This document shows, piece after piece, positions 16,382-24,064 of a stretch of 36,957 nt of DNA (the first letter of the stretch is position 1; the number at the start of each line of letters is the position of its first letter). The DNA is from a virus. The notes beneath the pieces were generated by a model. The model was given only the letters and a program-made list of their open reading frames with translations, did no database searches and was not told the origin of the DNA. The DNA lies in the IMG/VR virus record IMGVR_UViG_3300028372_000232, positions 1-36,957 of that record; one strand, written 5' to 3'. Both the position numbers and the translations under genes were made by a program.

Positions 16382-16926
16382 CTCCGCATTTAAAAGTGGA
16401 CGGTAACCTACTGTTCAGCAACCTATCTACCTTTCAGAGAGATTACAAGTTTCTCAAAGACTCTAATATGTTTTACGATTACAACAACATGGACGACATT
16501 GTTGAAAATCGCAAAAACACAGGACACTTTTGGCAGGTTGCTCCCTTTATCTATAACAAAGAACTGCTCAACGGTTTGCCTAAAGAATTTGCAGATCTTG
16601 AGACTGTAAAAATTATTCAGTCATTCAAGGTACAACCTATTCTTGCAACGTTTTCTGTACTGAAACCATTTAGTAAAATAGATGACCACGAGGACCACGA
16701 CGAAGACTGTATTGCAGGAGCAGACGACACCTATGTTGTCAAATACCACTTCGGCATCGACGTACAAGGATCGGCTGGTCTTGTTGTAAACAACGAAACT
16801 AGCGTACTCGAAAACGGCAAGCTAAATGTATTCAACGAAAGTATGCCTCACTACGCATACAACGATTCACCTAATGACAGGTGTGTATTAATTCTTTCTT
16901 TCTTAGCGAGTGACTTAAATGAGTGA
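16372..16926 (+). CDS. Aspartyl/asparaginyl beta-hydroxylase family protein
   Basis: 184 residues from GTG 16372, with AAGGAA about eight bases upstream. 'FSVLKPFSKIDDHEDHDED' gives H106 and D108. 'YVVKYHFGIDV' and 'LENGKLNVFNESMPHYAYNDSPNDRCVLILSF' give H160 and R170. The 'KYH.G', 'G.L.VFNES..H...N.S...R' pattern is typical of AspH-type oxygenases, which hydroxylate Asp or Asn in proteins. It overlaps the end of the dehydrogenase gene by ten bases and the start of the next gene by eight. Confidence 0.8.
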   Translation: MFLTPHLKVDGNLLFSNLSTFQRDYKFLKDSNMFYDYNNMDDIVENRKNTGHFWQVAPFIYNKELLNGLPKEFADLETVKIIQSFKVQPILATFSVLKPFSKIDDHEDHDEDCIAGADDTYVVKYHFGIDVQGSAGLVVNNETSVLENGKLNVFNESMPHYAYNDSPNDRCVLILSFLASDLNE

Positions 16927-17491
16927 TTTTGAAATTGTACCTTGGTCAGAAGACCTAAGCCTTTCTAACTTCTATAAAGAAGCAGACAGAAGAGGGTTTA
17001 CTAATAATGCTTCGCGTAGGATGCTAGTAGATTGTTTCCGCAACGAACGTGAAAAACAGACTTGGATTCTGTATTACCAGGGAAATGCTGTAGGCTCAGT
17101 TGCTGCACACTCTTTCGACGATGTTATGGGTCCGAACAGCTATAGAATAGCTGCAAGAACCTGCGTGTTCACTGACAAGCTCAAAGGAATGACCTACTCT
17201 AACGGTCTTAGAGGCATCTATGTAATAACTAAACACCAGAACCCTACGTCACAGTTCCTTATACCGACTTGCATTGATTGGGCTCCTAAGGACGCAAAAC
17301 TGTATATTACATCTAACGAACTTGAAGCAGGCACACAACAAAGAGTGCACAATATCTTCGGACCTGCACTAGAAAGGACTGGCGTTATGCAAAGAGTAAA
17401 GGAAGTAAACTATCGAGGAACTGACCAAACTGTGTGGCGCTTTAATCAGTCCCTGTTCTTAGAACAGCTAGAATCAGCCGGTAGATGGTAA
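16919..17491 (+). CDS. GNAT-like acetyltransferase fold protein
   Basis: 190 residues. The layout 'EREKQTWILYYQGNAVGSVAAHSFDDVMG' followed by 'SYRIAARTCVFTD' resembles the central beta strands of GNAT acyltransferases. A clear acetyl-CoA Q/RxxGxG/A loop is not evident, so the assignment is tentative. The later part ('FLIPTCIDWAPKDAKLYITSNELE') looks like the usual end strands. Last gene of the rightward operon; its 3' end overlaps the convergent TauD-like gene by 18 bases. May acylate a sugar amine or protein if active. Confidence 0.45.
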   Translation: MSDFEIVPWSEDLSLSNFYKEADRRGFTNNASRRMLVDCFRNEREKQTWILYYQGNAVGSVAAHSFDDVMGPNSYRIAARTCVFTDKLKGMTYSNGLRGIYVITKHQNPTSQFLIPTCIDWAPKDAKLYITSNELEAGTQQRVHNIFGPALERTGVMQRVKEVNYRGTDQTVWRFNQSLFLEQLESAGRW

Positions 17492-18547
17492 CTTAAAGTT
17501 CTGAATATTTGCTGTATCTACAAAGTCTGTGATGATCTCTTCGTACCTACTTTGGTAAGGCTCTTGTAAGTAAGGCTGCCAAAAACCGTCCTGTAGGTTA
17601 GAATAGTCATGCTGGATACGATAGCACAAACGATCCTTAATATCACCTAACCTTCTGTGCAGAGTAATCGAGTTATCAAACATCAATAGGTCATTGTTGC
17701 TTTTGTATTCGTGATCGTAGATATATTTGTCAACAAACAATTCTTTGTTGATCTCATCAAACACTTTCTGACTGTCTTCCTCTGACATACCTTTGATGCT
17801 GTAGATTGTGTTTATAGAATAGTGCAGTCCTTTGATACCGCCCGGGCTTTGAATTACCATTGGAATCTCAACGCCATCTGTAGGACACATATTACTGTGC
17901 ATTACTTCGTCCTGCTCCATACGCAACCCTGGGTTGATCTTGCCTGGTGTAAACTTATGGATCAGCACCATCTCGTCGAGCTCAGAGCGAAACCTTTCCG
18001 ATACGTTTTCGTAGTAATCTGGCGTAGTTAAAAAGCCGGTTGAAGACCCGATCATGTTCTCAGAACCTAATAAACTAACACCTGGCGTGAATGCTAAGTT
18101 GCCGCTTTCGTTTGAGTGCCATAATAGCTCGCCTTCTGCGAACATGCCCAGGGCATTGCCGTTTTCATCACGACGTCCGCTCACTCGCATAACGTGTTTG
18201 CCTTCCGGACTATGCTCCTGCATTCTTGCAATGCTCTGCAGACGTAACTTATCAACGTCTTCGATTTCAGGACTGTCTGCTATCGATGCTTTGACAACCT
18301 GTGTCCACGTCATGCCAGGATACTTCTTCAAGATATTATAGCGTATTCCGTAGCGTGTATCGCCCCAACGCAAAACTCGATCTGTTTGCTTTTCCCATCC
18401 CAGATTACAATCTCTTAGAATTGTAACAAGGTTGTCCATTTGCAGTTTGCCAATCTCCATCCATTCGTCATCTGTTAGGTGATCAAAATCTACACCGTCG
18501 ATGAATATACCGTAACTGCCAAGTCCTGGAATTTTTGATACTTTCAT
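17474..18547 (-). CDS. TauD/TfdA-like dioxygenase with an Asn in place of a metal-ligand Asp
   Basis: 357 residues; start at ATG 18547 with AGGAG five bases upstream. 'GMFAEGELLWHSNESGN' (134-150) aligns with the first metal motif of the TauD family (normally WHxD), and 'LMFDNSITLHRRLGDIKDRLCYRIQHD' (about 288-314) with the second, giving H297 and R306 or R310. The first motif reads H144-S-N146, so the usual carboxylate ligand is replaced by Asn; the codon is AAC. It would otherwise be a 2OG-Fe(II) hydroxylase. The change may alter metal binding or chemistry. Last gene of the long leftward operon 25976-17474. Confidence 0.75.
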   Translation of the reverse strand: MKVSKIPGLGSYGIFIDGVDFDHLTDDEWMEIGKLQMDNLVTILRDCNLGWEKQTDRVLRWGDTRYGIRYNILKKYPGMTWTQVVKASIADSPEIEDVDKLRLQSIARMQEHSPEGKHVMRVSGRRDENGNALGMFAEGELLWHSNESGNLAFTPGVSLLGSENMIGSSTGFLTTPDYYENVSERFRSELDEMVLIHKFTPGKINPGLRMEQDEVMHSNMCPTDGVEIPMVIQSPGGIKGLHYSINTIYSIKGMSEEDSQKVFDEINKELFVDKYIYDHEYKSNNDLLMFDNSITLHRRLGDIKDRLCYRIQHDYSNLQDGFWQPYLQEPYQSRYEEIITDFVDTANIQNFKLPSTG

Positions 18548-18567
18548 TTGTTCTCCTAGTTCTGAAC

Positions 18568-19173
18568 TTAAATAATATTCTTATATCCAATGATCATAAA
18601 TCTCGTATACTTTGGCGTATTAAACGATCCTTTGAACACAGGTAGTACATTTGACTGTTTTTCAAACTCTTCTAATGTTTCAGCGCAACGAACATGTTCG
18701 TCACATTCAAAGTAGTTATTACCCTGAAGTACAACGAGAGAATCTTTGTCTACTAAATTCAACCATCGGTCATATTGTTCTTGGGTAAGGTGCTCGCAGA
18801 TTGTGTTGATGGTGATGTCGCTGCGATAAAGTTGCTTAGTGCAGTCACCCGTAACTGCTTGAAATCTTCCTTGCATCTCTTGCCGTTTATTTATTGTGTT
18901 GGCAATTTCCTCGCACTTAGGATCGATATCAAACGAAACTATTTTGTCAATCTTTAGGTTACTGTTGAACAACAAACTAGCAAGGACACCGTGCCAGCCA
19001 CCGTGGATAGAGATAGTGGTTTGATCGTTCATCTGCAAAGGTTGTAACTGTTCTACTAGCCAAACTTTAGAGCGTATCTGTCCCTTCCAGAAACTTTCAA
19101 GAGTTCTGTACTTGTCTAGCGAGTTGCGTATAGCGTCCATCCAAAACAGGACGTCTTCTAGTTCTACTTTCAT
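18568..19173 (-). CDS. Class I SAM-dependent methyltransferase
   Basis: 201 residues from ATG 19173 (GAGG six bases upstream). 'ISIHGGWHGVLASLLF' (55-69) is a motif I-like glycine loop, 'KIVSFDIDPKCEEIAN' (77-92) has the acidic ribose-binding residue D82 or D84, and 'FQAVTGDCT' (104-112) places D110 near adenine. 'INTICEHLT' follows where motif IV occurs. Acceptor unknown; small size and sugar-gene context suggest a sugar, lipid or small-molecule methylase. It overlaps the upstream glycosyltransferase-like gene by 77 bases, unusually much for this window. Confidence 0.75.
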   Translation of the reverse strand: MKVELEDVLFWMDAIRNSLDKYRTLESFWKGQIRSKVWLVEQLQPLQMNDQTTISIHGGWHGVLASLLFNSNLKIDKIVSFDIDPKCEEIANTINKRQEMQGRFQAVTGDCTKQLYRSDITINTICEHLTQEQYDRWLNLVDKDSLVVLQGNNYFECDEHVRCAETLEEFEKQSNVLPVFKGSFNTPKYTRFMIIGYKNII

Positions 19174-20386
19174 TTATAACCTCAAATATTGATAATATGT
19201 CATTTGCTTTTGTGGTTTGAGCTTGAAGAATATAATTCTTTCTGTTGTGTATTAGCTTGTTCTTTACTGATTCAAACCTTTTTATCTTTTCGTTGCTGGA
19301 CAAGTTACAGAAGTTTCTTATCTGTTCAAGCACTGCTTTTACTCGTTCGAAATGATCTTCGATGCTGTCGTACGATTCATCAAACAGTTCAGGAAACGTT
19401 TCGTATCCTTGTCCTTTCAGATATGATAACATGCCGGGTGCAGCAATTAATATAAAAGGATGTTGATTAAATATCGGCTTGTATGTCTTTTCAGTTACAA
19501 ATCGTGTTGTCATCGACATTTCGCTTACTATGCTGAAAAAAGTTCTATCATAGTGACTCTGGACAACCTGGTTTTGATTCTGAAACGAGAAGTCACTAGG
19601 ATATTTGTCTAAAATCATAGGCGTCCTGTTTTTGAAAAAGTTTCGAGCATAAGCTGTATCAATGCCTAGATCGGCAAGCGTGTTAATACAACCGTCTATA
19701 CTGTTCGCAGACTGCATATAAGTATCAAACACAAAACTTACTAAGCTATGATCTAGCAATTCCATCCTATCAAGTTCACTTACAGCGTATACTCTTGAAA
19801 TACGAACTTTGCCATTATAGAATAAAAAGTTTTTATCTTTGCTATCGACAGAAATCTTCTTATACTCAGAAACGTCTGTTGATATGTCAACAAGTGTATC
19901 GTAATACTCTCCTTTAAAATAATCAAAGTTGATTATTCGAGTAAAAAAATCATCGATTCCGTTGTCTGTCAAAAACCTTTGATAGTTATATTGGAAGTCT
20001 AGATCCGAAAACACAAGGTAAACATCTGCTGACAGCAGGTTCTCTTTCTTCAGGTAATTGTAAATACGTAACAACCAATCGCCGGCATCAAATCCTTCTT
20101 TACCGAAATTAAGCAATAACGAAACGCCATCTCTGATCATCTGCTTTGTTACTTCGGGTATTTCCTTGAATACATTTACGTCTTGTTCTACTTCTTTTAG
20201 TTCAATTACATAGACATTTAGATCATCGTAGTCGACTGCATCTGTAGTTTTCTTAAGACAATAATTGATCTCAATGAGATCTAACTTTTCTTTAAGCAGT
20301 CGTTCAGAATATGCGTAACTTGTCAAGGAACAGTTACCAATATCAGAATCGTACCATAATACTATGTCAAAGCAACTTTGTGACAT
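19097..20386 (-). CDS. Glycosyltransferase-like protein, paralogue of the 26059-27303 gene
   Basis: 429 residues. It has the two landmarks of a phage glycosyltransferase-like family: a mid-protein 'KNFLFYNGKVRISRVYAVSEL' (about 185-205), resembling 'LNRRPRPHR', and a C-terminal 'FVTEKTYKPIFNQHPFILIAAPGML' (296-320). The latter 'EKT.KPI...PF' motif is shared with the 26059-27303 protein. It probably transfers a sugar from a nucleotide-sugar donor in the cytoplasm; donor and acceptor unknown. The start at 20386 has AAGG six bases upstream and lies within the end of the preceding radical SAM gene. The C-terminal 25 residues run into the methyltransferase gene. Confidence 0.55.
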   Translation of the reverse strand: MSQSCFDIVLWYDSDIGNCSLTSYAYSERLLKEKLDLIEINYCLKKTTDAVDYDDLNVYVIELKEVEQDVNVFKEIPEVTKQMIRDGVSLLLNFGKEGFDAGDWLLRIYNYLKKENLLSADVYLVFSDLDFQYNYQRFLTDNGIDDFFTRIINFDYFKGEYYDTLVDISTDVSEYKKISVDSKDKNFLFYNGKVRISRVYAVSELDRMELLDHSLVSFVFDTYMQSANSIDGCINTLADLGIDTAYARNFFKNRTPMILDKYPSDFSFQNQNQVVQSHYDRTFFSIVSEMSMTTRFVTEKTYKPIFNQHPFILIAAPGMLSYLKGQGYETFPELFDESYDSIEDHFERVKAVLEQIRNFCNLSSNEKIKRFESVKNKLIHNRKNYILQAQTTKANDILSIFEVINESRTRRRPVLDGRYTQLARQVQNS

Positions 20387-21371
20387 TTTTTACCTTGGGT
20401 ATCTTTGAATCAGCAGAGCTAACACAGGTCGGCGTAACACAGGGCATTGCACCTTTGAACAAATCAAAACCTTGGTCGATTGTACCAAGTGGTGCGTCAT
20501 GACAGCTATACGAACGTTTTATTTCGCCGCCGGGCTCTCTAATAATGCAACTCTGAAACCCTGCGTTACAGTTCCAGCCCTGAAACTTGTTAAACCCAAA
20601 TGCGTTAAACCGTTCTGCTTGATCTATATAATACTTATTTCCTTGGTCATCCTCTAGCCTAACTTGCGGCACTACTTCTCCGTCATACTTTTGTGGGAAC
20701 CCAATTCGGAGAAGTTCTTTTTGCCGGTCAGTATACCCTGATACAACAAAACTTGCTGTAGGGTCGCTCTGAGGCTTTAACGTGACGTTTATGCCACGAT
20801 TCGCAAAACGCTTGCACCGTTCGTAGTACTCTTCAAACAACTCAGGCACCATTACCTGATTGATTGTGACATACACACCTGCTCGCTGTAACTGCAAGCA
20901 TTTATCGCCAAACTCTTGTTCGTTTGCAAACTCACCGTGAAAGCTAGCTGTAATTGATCGACGGTCTAGTTTATCTGTAGAGTCTAACCACTTATTCCAC
21001 CATTTACTTCCTGGTGACATATTAGTAGTCATGTGAATACTTTGGTATTCCGGCAATTTGTCGTTTGCGTAATGATCTATTAACTCGCCGAAATGTTTAT
21101 ACGCTGTAGGTTCGCCGCCTGAGAAAGAAAAGTGAAAGTCTGTAAAACCGTTAGCTCTTGCCTGGCGTTTTATCTCGTCAATAGTCTGCTTATAAACTTC
21201 TAACGGGCGATGGTCCGGAATACTTGTACGAGCATAGGGCCAGCAGTAAGAACACTCGTAATTGCAGAATCGCGCTAATATCCAAGACACAGAAAACAAG
21301 TCGTTATCGAGAAGAGTTTGTTGTCCGAAACTAGTAATGTCTTTGAACGGAATACTGTTATAGTTTGTCAT
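20367..21371 (-). CDS. Radical SAM protein with SPASM-like C-terminal region
   Basis: 334 residues. 'CNYECSYC' (C36, C40, C43) and 'FSFSGGEPTAY' mark the radical SAM core. C-terminal cysteines in 'WNCNAGFQSCIIREPGGEIKRSYSC' and 'CVTPTCVSSADSKIPKVK' align with the 11181-12065 and 12046-13062 proteins. It overlaps the upstream radical SAM gene by ATGA and the downstream glycosyltransferase-like gene by 20 bases. Substrate unknown. Pairing with another radical SAM gene repeats the pattern seen twice at 9910-14471. Confidence 0.85.
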   Translation of the reverse strand: MTNYNSIPFKDITSFGQQTLLDNDLFSVSWILARFCNYECSYCWPYARTSIPDHRPLEVYKQTIDEIKRQARANGFTDFHFSFSGGEPTAYKHFGELIDHYANDKLPEYQSIHMTTNMSPGSKWWNKWLDSTDKLDRRSITASFHGEFANEQEFGDKCLQLQRAGVYVTINQVMVPELFEEYYERCKRFANRGINVTLKPQSDPTASFVVSGYTDRQKELLRIGFPQKYDGEVVPQVRLEDDQGNKYYIDQAERFNAFGFNKFQGWNCNAGFQSCIIREPGGEIKRSYSCHDAPLGTIDQGFDLFKGAMPCVTPTCVSSADSKIPKVKNVTKLL

Positions 21372-22432
21372 TTCTTACCACCATCATAAATTGCCGACGA
21401 ACATTGTCTTGCGCAAGTGAGGCACTTATTTTCGCCCTGCCAGTGATCTTCTATCTTTTGCCATAATACATTTTGCGTGTGTAACACACCGTCATTACAG
21501 TTAGGAATGCCTATATCTTCAAGCATTTCTTTTGAACGCTGAACAGCGATGTTACGCAGCTTATGAATGGGCAAATTTTCTTCCACTGGCTGCTCGAGAT
21601 AGTCGCCGCCTATCCAACAGCAAGGAAATATATTGCCGTACGGATCTACATATATCCCTTGCTCTGTTTCACATTGCGGATCTATTACGCTCTGGGCCGC
21701 TACGTTTCTTCTGAAGTCGTTGTCTAATAACTTATCAATTTCTTTGTTCGGAGTCTGCTTAAACTCGGGCAACTGTGCAGGCTTAATACTGTATGCATGA
21801 GAACCATCCAAGTTTTGCACTTCGAACTCTGACATTTCATAGAAGCGTTTGGTGCTGACAAAGTTTACTTGACTAACACCTCTGTCATACAAGTAAGTCT
21901 CAAGCTCTTTAGTTTCATGCTCGTTATGTTCAAAAACTAAACTGTCAACTTTCGCAGTGCCGCCTGCTTGCACGTATGCAACCATGTTTTCGATAACTTT
22001 TTCAAACTTAGTGTTACGTCGGTATAACTCGTGCTTCCCTGCAAATCCGTCAACAGCAAATACTACTTCACTGTTTGATTGAGTTCCTAATACGTTGGCC
22101 AGTTTTGCCCACCATTCAGTAGAACGCATTCCTCCGTTTGTATGAATGGCTAGCCGAACTGTCGGATTGCATTCTCTAATGTATCCGAATATTTCTAAAC
22201 AATCACGAGCAAAAGCAGGATCACCGTAGTTTCCGCAACTGTAAACATTGTCGAGCTGAGATAGGAAGCTAGGAGGGAACCATGCTTTAAAAACGTCAAG
22301 TGAGATATCACCGTTGCGTATAAACGAACGAGTAGCTCCGCCATGAAAGTTTCTAGCACACATCGGGCACTGTGCTTGACATTTGTCTGTTAACTCTAAA
22401 TGTAGAGTGCGTATGTCTTTAACTGGCTGCAC
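21368..22432 (-). CDS. Radical SAM/SPASM protein
   Basis: 354 residues from a GTG start at 22432, supported by a strong GGAGGA five bases upstream. 'CQAQCPMC' (C18, C22, C25) begins the core. The GGEP region is replaced by 'SCGNYGDPAF', a GNYGDP variant seen in some SPASM proteins. The C-terminal auxiliary domain carries 'CETEQGIYVDPYGNIFPCC' and 'CLTCARQC', fitting one or two extra [4Fe-4S] clusters. It overlaps the upstream GT-A gene by 14 bases and the next radical SAM gene by four. SPASM enzymes usually modify peptides or act as dehydrogenases; the substrate here is unknown. Confidence 0.85.
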   Translation of the reverse strand: MQPVKDIRTLHLELTDKCQAQCPMCARNFHGGATRSFIRNGDISLDVFKAWFPPSFLSQLDNVYSCGNYGDPAFARDCLEIFGYIRECNPTVRLAIHTNGGMRSTEWWAKLANVLGTQSNSEVVFAVDGFAGKHELYRRNTKFEKVIENMVAYVQAGGTAKVDSLVFEHNEHETKELETYLYDRGVSQVNFVSTKRFYEMSEFEVQNLDGSHAYSIKPAQLPEFKQTPNKEIDKLLDNDFRRNVAAQSVIDPQCETEQGIYVDPYGNIFPCCWIGGDYLEQPVEENLPIHKLRNIAVQRSKEMLEDIGIPNCNDGVLHTQNVLWQKIEDHWQGENKCLTCARQCSSAIYDGGKK

Positions 22433-23456
22433 TATTGTCCTCCAGGAACCTTGCGTACAGCCAGTCGTAATCGTTTATCTTGCCCAACTGAACGCTAGAC
22501 TCAATAGAAAGCCCAAATTCACGACCGTGTATAGCGCCTGCTCGCGCAAACCTGCCATATAGACTATTACCATTGCTTCGGCTACACCAGGTCTCGAGTC
22601 TTGCTTCTGTTTCTTCATCAATTTGTCCTCTAATGTTTTTACTTGCTAGTTTTGCACATTCTCTAAAAGCACTTCGCCAAGTTGAAAACTCATCTGTATC
22701 GAAACGTGTTACATTTGACACCTCCTCAACTGCTTTAAATTTGTTGCTAATACTAGTTGTCATATCTGCTGACTCTACGTCTACTCGTTTTGTCAGCTCT
22801 GAGGGTAATAGTTTAACACCTCCGTAACCATAAGTCAAGTCATTTACAGGATTTTTACTTCGCCAAACATGTACGCAATCGTGTTCCCACCTAGGCACTT
22901 GATAATCAAAGTTAAAATCGTCGACAATTTCTGCGTCGCCATCGACTACCCAAAACATCTCAGTGTCACATAGGTTAGCTGCTTCAATGTGCGCCTGATG
23001 AATGCCCTTAACGCCGTGCACACGCTTTGCACGAGGTGCAATTTTTAGCAACCGTTCGTAGTTTTCGTCTGCGTTAGACTCTTTGTACGAAATAAACACA
23101 ATGTCAAATGGCTTAGGACGGCTGGCTATTTCGTCAACTTCTTTCTTTTTAATAAAGAACCGATATTCTAATTCTCGACGATTGAGCTTGATTCTTTTCG
23201 GACATAACACTATGCCATCGTAATACTCACCGTTTTTAAAAACATGAACATACTCCTTGCTCCATTCGTCCGGTTGCAATGAGAAGTCAAAGTTGTCACA
23301 AACGTTTATATCATTCCATACAACCCAAAACATTTTAGTCATTGACTTGTTTTGTGCTTTGGCAAAATCATCGGCTCTTTTAGCAGTAGGATACTTTTCT
23401 TTAAGTTTTTTCCATTGGTCGTTCTCAGGACCAACAAAGATAATATCGCTGGTCAT
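22419..23456 (-). CDS. GT-A glycosyltransferase-like protein with internal module duplication
   Basis: 345 residues. The C-terminal module (about 117-345) has 'FDIVFISYKESNADENYERL', 'RVHGVKGIHQAH' and 'MFWVVDGDAEIVDDF', where D172-G-D174 is the DxD donor/metal motif. It is clearly related to the 28695-29600 protein. Residues 4-107 repeat the same plan in shorter form ('IIFVGPENDQWKKL', 'MFWVVWNDINVCDNF'), but the DxD reads W47-N-D49, so this copy is probably non-catalytic. The start overlaps the stop of the upstream dehydrogenase half (TAATG) and has GAGG five bases upstream. Likely sugar transfer from a nucleotide-sugar, perhaps one made by that dehydrogenase. Confidence 0.65.
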   Translation of the reverse strand: MTSDIIFVGPENDQWKKLKEKYPTAKRADDFAKAQNKSMTKMFWVVWNDINVCDNFDFSLQPDEWSKEYVHVFKNGEYYDGIVLCPKRIKLNRRELEYRFFIKKKEVDEIASRPKPFDIVFISYKESNADENYERLLKIAPRAKRVHGVKGIHQAHIEAANLCDTEMFWVVDGDAEIVDDFNFDYQVPRWEHDCVHVWRSKNPVNDLTYGYGGVKLLPSELTKRVDVESADMTTSISNKFKAVEEVSNVTRFDTDEFSTWRSAFRECAKLASKNIRGQIDEETEARLETWCSRSNGNSLYGRFARAGAIHGREFGLSIESSVQLGKINDYDWLYARFLEDNSAAS

Positions 23457-24064
23457 TAAAACCTCGTGTTTCCATAATATATAACTTCGCTTACGCTCGA
23501 AGTCAGCTTCCTCCAGGGATCTACTACGATGCTAAACGGCGGTATCGAGCAATATAACTCGTCCTTGGTCGATTGCCCTGTGTATTCATACGTAATTGCT
23601 GCTGAGTGCGCCATTAGAAACACGCCCGGACGCTCGGGCTGATAATCGTCGCCTGTATAAGGATCTATATAAATCGGTGGTATGCCGGCCTTTTCACAGT
23701 AGTAGCCTACTAATAAGCTATAGCTCCCATCAACGTAAGGTACTTTAGGTTTATATGCCTTACCATGGATGTATAGAGGCATATTGTTTTCTCTAGCTAG
23801 ATCGACTAGTTTAGTTGCTAAGTTTTCAGCCTGCGACTCCCTCGACGTCATTACTGCATCAAACAAGTCATATCCTAGGTCTAGCTTTTCTGCCATATAA
23901 CGCAGGGCAATATTGTCTCTCGGGTGACAATTGTGTACTACTATACCAGTATCACTTTGTAGGAAGTACTGGTCGTCTTTCGTTGGATGATTTGGCTCAA
24001 CTTCTACGTTGTATACCGGACCTTGGTAATAAAAAGACTCTATTCTGTCAATGCTTTTTTTCAT
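23456..24064 (-). CDS. Split-intein C-part fused to C-terminal half of UDP-glucose/GDP-mannose-family dehydrogenase
   Basis: 202 residues. Residues 1-45 are a C-intein: block F-like 'GPVYNVEVEPNHP' (15-27) and block G 'GIVVHN' (40-45), followed by Cys46 as the +1 nucleophile. From Cys46 on, 'CHPRDNIALRYMAEKLDL' is the dehydrogenase segment right after the catalytic Cys (family pattern GGxCxPKD..AL). 'IHGKAYKPKVPYVDGSYSLLV' and 'FSIVVDPWRK' match the second Rossmann domain. Splicing with the 24909-25976 product would add 157 residues to 249, giving about 406, the usual size. Such enzymes oxidise a nucleotide sugar to its uronate with NAD. The ATG overlaps the stop of the endonuclease gene (ATGA). 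Confidence 0.9.
   Translation of the reverse strand: MKKSIDRIESFYYQGPVYNVEVEPNHPTKDDQYFLQSDTGIVVHNCHPRDNIALRYMAEKLDLGYDLFDAVMTSRESQAENLATKLVDLARENNMPLYIHGKAYKPKVPYVDGSYSLLVGYYCEKAGIPPIYIDPYTGDDYQPERPGVFLMAHSAAITYEYTGQSTKDELYCSIPPFSIVVDPWRKLTSSVSEVIYYGNTRF
23930..24064 (-). other. C-intein segment (45 residues)
   Basis: It spans the ATG to the terminal His-Asn of the intein and ends exactly before the catalytic Cys codon TGT at 23929-23927. Length and motif order (block F then block G ending VVHN) are typical for the C-part of naturally split inteins. Confidence 0.88.
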
